This document shows, piece by piece, positions 1 to 5,864 of a DNA stretch of 8,113 nucleotides. The number at the start of each line of letters is the position of its first letter. Position 1 is the first letter of the stretch. Both the position numbers and the translations under genes were made by a program. The DNA is from an uncultured Eubacteriales bacterium (GTDB lineage: Bacteria; Bacillota; Clostridia; Oscillospirales; Butyricicoccaceae), in the NCBI GenBank assembly GCA_949740695.1, contig CATJIY010000141.1, positions 1 to 8,113 on the forward strand, in the 5' to 3' direction. The notes below the pieces were generated by a model. It did not search any database. It was not told where the DNA came from and saw nothing but the letters and a program-made list of their open reading frames with translations.

Positions 1-29
1 CCTGTGGTGGTTTTTTATAAAGTTATACA

Positions 30-641
30 TTACTGAGGCGGCTTACAGGAACCACAAGGAGTATAACCGGCAACTTTGGCTTCGGCCAGGGATTTTTCAA
101 TTTTGCTTTTACTTAAATGAGAGCAACTGCTTTGATGATATTTGGAGCCGCTTTTGGTAACATAGACAGTTTGACCCGATGACTCTTGATTTTCCGATAA
201 TCCTGCCGTCTGGCTTTCCGAATTAACAGTTGTTGATTCATGAGATTGCTGCGAGCTAGGCTTCACTGACTGAATGGCAGCCACATACTGTTGCCGGGCA
301 GCCTGACTTTCCTGTCTCTGGTTAGCGTAGCCAGAAGCATATCCTTCGTCATAACCCTGCTGGTAACTATCCCCTACTGAGGAAAGGAAAGCCTGTCCAC
401 CCTCCTCCAACCCCAGAGCGTAGCCCTCCCCGTATCCTTCCGAACGCCCGGCATCAAAACCCTCTTGATAACGGTCGGTCTCTAGAATTTGTCCGGCGGC
501 CTCTGACAACCCGGCCTGATAGCCATTGCTGTATGCTTCCTCCCGGGCGCGAGCCAGGTCATTTTCAGAATAAGTCTGGGTACAACCGCCAAGCAGCGCC
601 ACAATCAACAGCGCCATACAAAACCGTAAATAGATTTTCAA
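30..641 (-). CDS. Lipoprotein with GX3 repeats and Cys-rich C-terminal domain
   Basis: This 203-residue protein starts at TTG and has a short charged N-region, a hydrophobic core and the lipobox LGGC, so C20 should be lipidated and the protein anchored outside the membrane. Residues about 40-107 contain glycines every fourth position: 40/44, then 61/65/69/73/77/81, then 96/100/104, often followed by Tyr or Phe. This resembles the deca-GX3 motif of Yae1-like proteins and probably forms a packed helix. A low-complexity Ser/Gln/Glu-rich linker (about 110-157) leads to a compact domain (158-203) beginning VYVTKSGSKYH. Its H169, C173, C196 and C199 (possibly also H175) look like a small zinc site related to the Ada-type metal-binding domain seen at the ends of some secreted nucleases. 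The function is unknown. It lies 48 bases after obg with no terminator between, so it probably shares the obg transcript. Confidence 0.85.
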   Translation of the reverse strand: MKIYLRFCMALLIVALLGGCTQTYSENDLARAREEAYSNGYQAGLSEAAGQILETDRYQEGFDAGRSEGYGEGYALGLEEGGQAFLSSVGDSYQQGYDEGYASGYANQRQESQAARQQYVAAIQSVKPSSQQSHESTTVNSESQTAGLSENQESSGQTVYVTKSGSKYHQSSCSHLSKSKIEKSLAEAKVAGYTPCGSCKPPQ

Positions 642-644
642 CGG

Positions 645-657
645 CCTCTTCCTCCCT
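645..657 (-). promoter_or_regulatory. Strong ribosome site supporting a TTG start
   Basis: The purine-rich stretch AGGGAGGAAGAGG includes GGAGG 9 bases before TTG (641-639). The next in-frame ATG is at codon 9, within the hydrophobic signal, and would remove the positively charged N-region, so TTG is the better start. Confidence 0.75.
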
Positions 658-689
658 GGGCAACAACAAAATATGGCGCAAAAAGAAAC

Positions 690-1967
690 TCAATAAATAT
701 ATTCAAACTGAATACCCAGTACATCCACCGTATCTTTTTCCTGAATACCTTGGGCTTCCAACATGTCAAAGACCCCAGCTTTCCGCAGCGTACGTTCAAA
801 GTACATTCGAGATTCGTAATCGTCAAAGTTCACCGAACCGACCACCTTCTCCACCCAGGCTCCGGCAACATAAAACACCGCGTCGTCCCCCCGATGAATC
901 TGAATATCCCGATAGGCAGAAACCTCAGCTTCCTCCATGACCATTTCCGGCGTGTATACCGCTACTGGCGGCAGCTTTTCCAGCTCGGCCCAAATAGCGA
1001 ACACCAATTCTCGTACTCCTTGGTTAGCGGCAGCAGAAATCTGAAAAAAGGGCATGCCCATCTCTTTTGCTCGTTTTTGCAGCCGGGTCAGATTGTCGCT
1101 TTCCGGATCAAGAATATCGCATTTATTGGCCACCAGGATCTGAGGCCGCTGAGACAAAACGTCACTATATTGGGCCAGCTCCCGACGAATGGTTCCCAAA
1201 TCCTCCACCGGGTCCCGCCCTTCGCTTCCAGCGGCATCCACTAGGTGAACCAACAGACGGCATCGCTCAATATGCCGCAAAAAATCATGACCTAATCCGG
1301 CTCCTTCGGCCGCACCCTCAATAATGCCTGGAATATCGGCGCACACAAAAGAGGATCCTTCGGATACAAACACTACCCCCAGATTGGGAGCCAGCGTTGT
1401 AAAATGATAATTGGCAATCTTGGGCCGGGCAGCTGAAATCATGGAAAGCAGGGTGCTTTTGCCCACGTTGGGAAATCCAATCAAGCCTACATCGGCAATC
1501 AGCTTAAGCTCCAACAGCAAAAAACGTTCTTCTCCCTCCTGCCCCGGCTTGGCAAATCGAGGAGCCTGCCGGGTGGGCGTGGCAAAATGAGCGTTGCCCC
1601 AACCGCCTTTGCCGCCATGGGCCGCCACAAAAGGCTGATCGTCTGACATATCATGGAGCAGCATCCCTGTGTCTCCGTCTTTAATAAGGGTACCCCGTGG
1701 AACCTGAATCACTGTATCCGCGCCGTCCTTGCCAAAGCACCGCTTCGTGCCGCCGGGCTGTCCATCCTCCGCCTTATATTTCCGCTTATAACGAAAATCC
1801 AGCAGAGTCGCCATATGGTCATTCACCACAAAGACAATATTACCGCCCTTGCCGCCGTCGCCGCCGTCCGGCCCGCCGGCCGCCACATACTTTTCCCGGT
1901 GAAAACCAATATGGCCATCGCCGCCCTTGCCGGCCTTAATTCTAATTTTCGCGATATCTACAAACAT
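690..1967 (-). CDS. obg: Obg GTPase (ribosome assembly/stress GTPase CgtA)
   Basis: This essential-type GTPase binds the 50S ribosomal subunit and acts in late ribosome assembly, with links to the stringent and stress responses. The 425-residue product has all three Obg domains. The glycine-rich Obg fold (about 1-158) is followed by the G domain, with P-loop GFPNVGKST (164-172), the switch I region TTLAPNLG (190-197), G3 DIPG (211-214), G4 NKCD (281-284) and G5 SA (311-312). The C-terminal OCT domain (about 345-425) ends in DVLGIQFEYIY. Length matches Gram-positive homologues such as that of Bacillus subtilis. The start was placed at MFVDIAKI, not at the longer open frame, on homology and ribosome site. 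It has its own promoter and is probably co-transcribed with the lipoprotein 48 bases downstream. In many Firmicutes obg follows rpmA; here it follows an unrelated lipoprotein gene. Confidence 0.97.
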   Translation of the reverse strand: MFVDIAKIRIKAGKGGDGHIGFHREKYVAAGGPDGGDGGKGGNIVFVVNDHMATLLDFRYKRKYKAEDGQPGGTKRCFGKDGADTVIQVPRGTLIKDGDTGMLLHDMSDDQPFVAAHGGKGGWGNAHFATPTRQAPRFAKPGQEGEERFLLLELKLIADVGLIGFPNVGKSTLLSMISAARPKIANYHFTTLAPNLGVVFVSEGSSFVCADIPGIIEGAAEGAGLGHDFLRHIERCRLLVHLVDAAGSEGRDPVEDLGTIRRELAQYSDVLSQRPQILVANKCDILDPESDNLTRLQKRAKEMGMPFFQISAAANQGVRELVFAIWAELEKLPPVAVYTPEMVMEEAEVSAYRDIQIHRGDDAVFYVAGAWVEKVVGSVNFDDYESRMYFERTLRKAGVFDMLEAQGIQEKDTVDVLGIQFEYIY

Positions 1968-1977
1968 CGTGCGCTCA

Positions 1978-1982
1978 TCCTT
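1978..1982 (-). promoter_or_regulatory. Ribosome binding site that sets the obg start
   Basis: AAGGA lies 10 bases before the ATG at 1967, a slightly long spacing. It supports the start at MFVDIAKI, the conserved Obg N terminus. The open frame runs a further 20 codons upstream to 2027, but that start has no purine-rich site and its residues are not Obg-like. Confidence 0.7.
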
Positions 1983-2035
1983 TTTGATTTCCCATCTCAT
2001 TGTAAGCCAACGAACGGGATGAAGCATTTTTTGTT

Positions 2036-2064
2036 ATTATATCACATTGGCCTGCAAATTACCA
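2036..2064 (-). promoter_or_regulatory. Extended -10 promoter for obg
   Basis: On the minus strand a perfect TATAAT (2041-2036) is preceded by TG one base before it (TGATATAAT), an extended -10. The hexamer 17 bases upstream, TGGTAA (2064-2059), is only a half match to TTGACA, which is common for extended -10 promoters. Transcription would start near 2029, about 60 bases before the obg ATG. It directly follows the terminator of the preceding gene. Confidence 0.72.
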
Positions 2065-2065
2065 G

Positions 2066-2091
2066 AAAAACCGCCCAAAATGGACGGTTTT
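2066..2091 (-). terminator. Intrinsic terminator after the 2124-2747 lipoprotein gene
   Basis: Read on the minus strand, AAAACCG-T-CC pairs with GG-G-CGGTTTT (ten pairs including one T-G wobble) around the loop ATTTT, and ends in five T. It starts 32 bases after the stop codon. The complementary strand also has a T run, but no plus-strand gene enters here, so it serves the lipoprotein gene. Confidence 0.85.
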
Positions 2092-2123
2092 CCTCCTATC
2101 AACAACAATATGCCGTTATAAAC

Positions 2124-2747
2124 TCAGGATTGAAACAAAAGAGTAACGGCATAGACCGCTTCATATCCGGCAAAATCTTCTGGTTGCAAAAAACCAGTGG
2201 CCGGATCATGGCTACGCACCTCATTTTTGCTGGTAACCACCTGAATCAAAAGGGGTATTTCTACATTGGGCTGAATAGGGACCCGCTGAGAAAGGTACGC
2301 AGTGGCAGCAGACATCCCCGAGCGGTCCTCAACCACCTCCAGCTGGCTTTCATATTTGGAAGAACTGCCGCCCTCCTGCAAAGCAATTTTTAACTGGCCG
2401 GCTTTACCATCCAAATCAATCAAAATCCGGTTTCTTCCGCTCTCTTCTTTTTTCGCGGCCTTAAAAGAACCGGAAATGACCGAATCCGAGCCATCCGGCC
2501 AAAGCTTCCAAGCCCCGTTTTCCAGTTCATACACTTGAATCGAAACATTGCTTAACGTGCCGTCGATTACAAAATCAAACAAACTGCCAACAGAGGACTC
2601 CCCCAGCAGATTGATAATTTGACGTTCCGCTTCCGAAAGCTGTGCTGGTTCTACATAACAAACTTCCATCTGCGGATCTTGCCCGCCACAAGCACAAATC
2701 ATCAGCAGTAAAAATAGGGAAATTATCCAACCCAATAATTTTTTCAT
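2124..2747 (-). CDS. Hypothetical lipoprotein, unknown function
   Basis: I do not recognise this 207-residue protein. It starts with a lysine pair and a hydrophobic stretch (about 4-17) ending in the lipobox-like ICAC, so C20 is the likely lipidated cysteine; the mature protein would sit on the outer face of the cell membrane. C18 at the -2 position is a little unusual for a lipobox. The rest is about 185 residues with many alternating polar and hydrophobic segments (for example 66-75, 107-122 and 162-173), suggesting a beta-rich globular domain. A third cysteine, C30, follows soon after the signal. No catalytic motif, repeat or membrane segment beyond the signal is visible. It appears to be a single-gene transcript with its own promoter upstream and an intrinsic terminator at 2066-2091. 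There is no functional hint from neighbours. Confidence 0.82.
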   Translation of the reverse strand: MKKLLGWIISLFLLLMICACGGQDPQMEVCYVEPAQLSEAERQIINLLGESSVGSLFDFVIDGTLSNVSIQVYELENGAWKLWPDGSDSVISGSFKAAKKEESGRNRILIDLDGKAGQLKIALQEGGSSSKYESQLEVVEDRSGMSAATAYLSQRVPIQPNVEIPLLIQVVTSKNEVRSHDPATGFLQPEDFAGYEAVYAVTLLFQS

Positions 2748-2755
2748 AAACCATG

Positions 2756-2759
2756 CTCC
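2756..2759 (-). promoter_or_regulatory. Ribosome binding site of the 2124-2747 lipoprotein gene
   Basis: GGAG ends 8 bases before the ATG at 2747. A nearer upstream ATG (2754-2752) is out of frame, so this site supports the annotated start. Confidence 0.65.
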
Positions 2760-2819
2760 ATTTCTACGGGCACATGACCGACATTTTATCCCTCATGGCC
2801 TTTCACTTTTTGATACATG

Positions 2820-2835
2820 TTTATGATAGCATAAA
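2820..2835. repeat. Short perfect inverted repeat over the promoter -10
   Basis: TTTATG and CATAAA are perfect 6-base arms around the 4-base spacer ATAG. The repeat covers the whole candidate -10 (2823-2828), a position suited to a repressor operator. The arms are short and AT-rich, so chance is a real alternative. Confidence 0.3.
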
Positions 2836-2851
2836 TTTTTTCGTTTGTATA
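2823..2851 (-). promoter_or_regulatory. Candidate sigma-A promoter for the 2124-2747 lipoprotein gene
   Basis: On the minus strand, TATACA (2851-2846, four of six to TTGACA) is separated by 17 bases from TATCAT (2828-2823, five of six to TATAAT). A TG one base before the -10 gives an extended -10 (TGCTATCAT). Transcription would begin near 2816, leaving a leader of about 70 bases. It is the best match in the gap but is judged by eye in AT-rich DNA. Confidence 0.5.
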
Positions 2852-3033
2852 CTCCTTAATGGTTGATAAAACATACTTTAACAATCGCGGAGCCACAATG
2901 CTTTTCCCCCAAAATTTTAGGCATTTTTAAAAAAAAGAAAATCCGCTGGGTTACAAAGACCAATACAAAGCAAAGCATAAAAGGGCCCAAATATTTTAAC
3001 CTATCCAGGCAACGCCGGCATATCTGGCATCTT

Positions 3034-4671
3034 TTACACCCCTGGTGCGCGCCAAGTATCCTGTCCAGAAAGCATAGTTCGAAGTACCTTTACCTGAAGG
3101 ATTTCTTTTTGTGGGATGGTAAAAATATCCCGGTCCAACACTGCCAGATCGGCCAGCTTGCCTGGTTCCAACGTACCCAGATCTTCCGCTGTTCCATTGG
3201 CATAAGGAGGATGTTTGCAGTACAGGCAAAGGGCTTGATAAACCGAAAGCCGTTCCTCCGGCTGCATGCCGCCCTCCGGCCAGCCGGAACGGTCCTGCCT
3301 GGTCACTGCACTGTAGATTCCCTCCATGGGTTCAAATCTTTCTACTGGCGCATCTGACCCAGCGGCAAGCAGCAAACCGGCCTGCCAGTAAGTATTCCAA
3401 AGATAGCTGTTTTTCTGCCTCTCAGATCCTAACCGCTGACCGACCCAATGCATATCTGTAAGGAAAAATACTGGCTGGATATCCACAGCCAAAGGAAGAC
3501 TTGCCATTCGCTGAATCAACTCGGACGTTGCCAACTGGGCGTGAATCACCCGAAAAGGTGGTCCGCACAACCTATCTGGGCGCCAATTCTGCATCTGAAG
3601 AGCGGCCAGCGCTTGTTCCATGGCGGTAATGACCGTATCCAGTCCCCGATCCCCAATGGCATGAACAGCACATGGGGCGCCGCTTTGAAGCGCTAAAATC
3701 ATCTTGTCCCGCAAAGACGGCATATCCTCTACCAAAAGGCCATTGGAAGCCAAGTCATCCGCATAAGGCTCATAGAGCGCGGCGCTGCGGGAACCCAAAC
3801 TCCCATCACAGAACAGCTTATAACTGCCCAGCCGAATCTTCTCTCCCCCTCCAAGCAGAGAGGTGGAAAACTGTTTCCATGTTTCCAAATCATCCAGGCA
3901 AACCGTTACCCGTAAAGGCAGCTGACCCTGAACTTCCAAACGAGCGTAATATTCCGGATCTTCTAAATATCTCCAACTGGCGGCGGCGTAAGTATGCATG
4001 GAAGTAATGCCCAGAGAAGCCATATATGCCAACTGCTCTCCCATAATTTTCTCTCGAAAGGCCTTATTCTCCATTGGATCCGGAATCGCCTGATCCAGAA
4101 AATGGGTCATCTGCTCCCGCAAAATACCGTTGAGCTGGCCATCATCCCCCCATTCAACCGCGCCGCCCTGATTGGGAAGCTTTTCTGCGCAAACGTCCGC
4201 CCGCTCCAGCGCCATACTGTTTGCCACCCCTAAATGGAGGCAGGCCCGTTTGATAAAGATGGGATGTTCCCGGCTGGCTTGGTCCAAATCCCACCGGGTG
4301 GGCAACCGCCCTTGGGCCCATTTGGTTTGGTCAAAGCCCGTCCCCCGAATCCACTGCCCCTTTGGCGTTTGGGCCGCTCGTGATTTCAGCGCCGCCAGCA
4401 TTTCTTCTAACGAGGCACATCCGCTTAAATCCACTGCTGAAAGCGACTGACAATGGGCATAAAAGTGCATGTGGCTGTCGGTCATTCCGGGGATTACCGT
4501 CCGCCCTTGGAGATCGATCACTTCTCTGGCAATATATTGGGCCGCCTCCTGCCGGGACCCGGCAAAGACCACCCGCCCCTGCCGGATTCCCAATGCCTCC
4601 ACAACGATATCCTCTCGAACAAAAGTATGAATGGCGCCATTAACCAGCAGCCGGTCCAACGGCGCTTTCAT
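3034..4671 (-). CDS. YtcJ-like metal-dependent amidohydrolase (Amidohydro_3 family)
   Basis: This 545-residue predicted cytoplasmic hydrolase belongs to the amidohydrolase superfamily, family 3. The N-terminal strand domain leads to GMTDSHMHF with the metal pair H67/H69. The core YKLFCDGSLGSRSAALYEPY (284-303) contains K285, a possible bridging lysine, and is typical of YtcJ-like proteins. H337 in AVHAIGDRG, H377 in VIHAQ and D440 in AAGSDAPVE complete the expected metal and catalytic set. The C-terminal LGTLEPGKLADLAVLDRD (498-515) is the usual closing strand segment. Length is normal. The ATG overlaps the M20 gene's stop by ATGA, with GGAAGG 6 bases upstream. It is the last gene of the peptide operon. 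YtcJ relatives have diverse or unknown substrates (N-formyl, N-acyl or exo-amide bonds), so a role in breaking down an imported amide is inferred from position only. Confidence 0.9.
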   Translation of the reverse strand: MKAPLDRLLVNGAIHTFVREDIVVEALGIRQGRVVFAGSRQEAAQYIAREVIDLQGRTVIPGMTDSHMHFYAHCQSLSAVDLSGCASLEEMLAALKSRAAQTPKGQWIRGTGFDQTKWAQGRLPTRWDLDQASREHPIFIKRACLHLGVANSMALERADVCAEKLPNQGGAVEWGDDGQLNGILREQMTHFLDQAIPDPMENKAFREKIMGEQLAYMASLGITSMHTYAAASWRYLEDPEYYARLEVQGQLPLRVTVCLDDLETWKQFSTSLLGGGEKIRLGSYKLFCDGSLGSRSAALYEPYADDLASNGLLVEDMPSLRDKMILALQSGAPCAVHAIGDRGLDTVITAMEQALAALQMQNWRPDRLCGPPFRVIHAQLATSELIQRMASLPLAVDIQPVFFLTDMHWVGQRLGSERQKNSYLWNTYWQAGLLLAAGSDAPVERFEPMEGIYSAVTRQDRSGWPEGGMQPEERLSVYQALCLYCKHPPYANGTAEDLGTLEPGKLADLAVLDRDIFTIPQKEILQVKVLRTMLSGQDTWRAPGV

Positions 4672-5864
4672 TGATTACCTTCCGCCAGAGCGGCTCCGCC
4701 TTTGGCATACAAAAAATCCCGCTGAACTACCGTCATCGTCTCTGGACGGGAAATCAGATCATAAGCGGTGGCGGCTAAAATCTTGGCTCCATAAAGTACT
4801 GCGTCATGGCTCTCCTGGCTTTTACCTTGGGCAGCGGCCTCTCGACTGTGCCCAGGCGCAGGATGGTCGCCGTCGCTGGATACCCGAATACAAGCCCCCG
4901 GCATAAGATAACACAGATTCCCAAAATCAGTAGAACCCGCCTTTTCCCTGGGCGGCGCCAGCTTAGGCGCGCCAGCCAAGGCCGCGTTATCCATTAGTAA
5001 GGTATGCAAGGCGGATACCGGGATGCTGTTGTGCAAATCCCTTCCCCGTTTGGCAGTATAGCTGGTTTCCGTCATCAGCGCCGCCCCTTCCAAAATCTTT
5101 TCTATTCGGGCAACCACTTGTTCCAGTTGCGGGCGGCTGTAGGACCGGGCAATAATCTGGGCGGCCGCATGAGCGGGAACCGCATTAGCCGGCATGCCTC
5201 CGTCGGTGATAGCGTAATGAATCCGCACCTCATCCGGCACATGCTCCCGCAAACATTCTATCCCGTGAAACGCCAGCAACAAGGCGTCCAGCGCTGAACG
5301 CCCCTCTTCAGGACGAATAGCTGCATGAGCGCTTTTGCCTTGATACTCCACCGAAAGGGTAGTGAGGGCCATTGTATGCCGGTCCACGCCAGTACCAGTG
5401 GAACTGGCGTGCATCATCAGCGCTACATCGATATCCTGAAAACAGCCTTCCTCCAACATCATAACCTTACCGCCGGCCGTTTCTTCTGCCGGCGTTCCAT
5501 ATACTACCAACGTACAGGGGGTTTGCACTTCGAGACAATCTTTTAGCGCAATGGCCGCTCCCATAATCGCTGGCGCCTGCAAATGGTGGCCGCAACCATG
5601 ACCGATGCCTTCCAGCGCGTCATATTCACACAAGAGGCCAATTCGCGGCCCGCCTTCCCCTATTTTCCACTGGGCGCGAAAAGCGGTGGGAAGTCCTCCG
5701 ACGCCCAATTCTACTGAAAAACCGTTTTTCTGCAAACGACTGGTAATCGCCATACAAGCTTTATATTCTGAAAGACCGACCTCCGGATGATCGCAAATAT
5801 AATCGGCCAGTTCCAACAGTTGGGGCGCCTGCTCTTCCACACGTTCAAACAAACGGCGTTTCAT
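4668..5864 (-). CDS. M20 family amidohydrolase/dipeptidase (PM20D2/AbgB-like)
   Basis: This 398-residue predicted cytoplasmic metallohydrolase belongs to the M20 (M20D-like) family, whose members cleave dipeptides or N-acyl amino acids, for example p-aminobenzoyl-glutamate or beta-alanyl-lysine type bonds. The stretch CEYDALEGIGHGCGHH (79-94) contains likely metal ligands C91 and H93. E127 and E128 in TPAEETAGG are the general base and a metal ligand, H152 in MMHASS is another ligand, and H339 in PAPGHS is a likely final one. Residues about 165-270 form the inserted dimerisation domain. No signal peptide is visible. The ATG overlaps the dppF stop by ATGA, and AAGGAGG lies 6 bases upstream. 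Its place behind a peptide importer suggests it hydrolyses the imported compound. The family is firm and the substrate is unknown; aminoacylase-like or carboxypeptidase-like activity are alternatives. Confidence 0.9.
   Translation of the reverse strand: MKRRLFERVEEQAPQLLELADYICDHPEVGLSEYKACMAITSRLQKNGFSVELGVGGLPTAFRAQWKIGEGGPRIGLLCEYDALEGIGHGCGHHLQAPAIMGAAIALKDCLEVQTPCTLVVYGTPAEETAGGKVMMLEEGCFQDIDVALMMHASSTGTGVDRHTMALTTLSVEYQGKSAHAAIRPEEGRSALDALLLAFHGIECLREHVPDEVRIHYAITDGGMPANAVPAHAAAQIIARSYSRPQLEQVVARIEKILEGAALMTETSYTAKRGRDLHNSIPVSALHTLLMDNAALAGAPKLAPPREKAGSTDFGNLCYLMPGACIRVSSDGDHPAPGHSREAAAQGKSQESHDAVLYGAKILAATAYDLISRPETMTVVQRDFLYAKGGAALAEGNQ

Larger units (their letters stand above)
2748..3033 (-). 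other. AT-rich intergenic region, no supported gene
   Basis: This 286-base gap separates the peptide operon from the first lipoprotein gene. It holds a promoter candidate (2823-2851) and an overlapping inverted repeat (2820-2835), described separately. On the minus strand there is a run of eight T at 2936-2929, preceded by TTTTC, but I could not find a stable GC-rich hairpin just before it, so termination of the peptide operon here is unproven. A weak AATGC/GCATT stem around 2896-2925 has a large loop. Short ORFs exist in both directions but have no ribosome site or recognisable product. I see no tRNA, riboswitch or repeat array. Confidence 0.6.

Noticed and set aside
1..30. Possible next gene starting at a TAATG overlap with the GX3 lipoprotein stop
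   Set aside because: The minus-strand ATG at 30-28 shares a base with the stop codon and stays open to the edge, but only ten codons are visible and no purine-rich ribosome site precedes it.
638..826. 62-codon minus-strand frame across the obg end
   Set aside because: It lies in another frame over the conserved OCT domain and has no ribosome site; the hydrophobic stretch comes from AT-rich intergenic DNA.
533..1244. Overlapping plus-strand open frames opposite obg
   Set aside because: They are antisense to the conserved Obg G and OCT domains, lack ribosome sites, and give arginine/proline-rich, non-protein-like translations.
1849..1884. GC-rich near-trinucleotide run resembling a simple repeat
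   Set aside because: It encodes the conserved glycine-rich loop of the Obg domain (GGPDGGDGGKGG), so protein sequence explains it.
1968..2027. A 20-codon N-terminal extension of obg
   Set aside because: The conserved Obg N terminus begins at MFVDIAKI with a ribosome site at 1982-1978. The extension lies in the mRNA leader just after the promoter and has no ribosome site of its own.
1653..2393. 246-codon open frame on the plus strand
   Set aside because: It runs antisense through the conserved Obg N-terminal domain, across the terminator and promoter, and into the lipoprotein gene. It has no ribosome site before its ATG and no recognisable product. GC-rich glycine codons on the other strand explain its lack of stops.
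2896..2925. Hairpin AATGC/GCATT followed by T on the plus strand
   Set aside because: The stem is only 5 pairs with a loop of about 19 bases, and no plus-strand gene leads into it.
2863..3357. 164-codon plus-strand frame spanning the intergenic gap and the end of the YtcJ-like gene
   Set aside because: Most of it is antisense to a well-supported amidohydrolase and the remainder is AT-rich; there is no ribosome site or recognisable domain.
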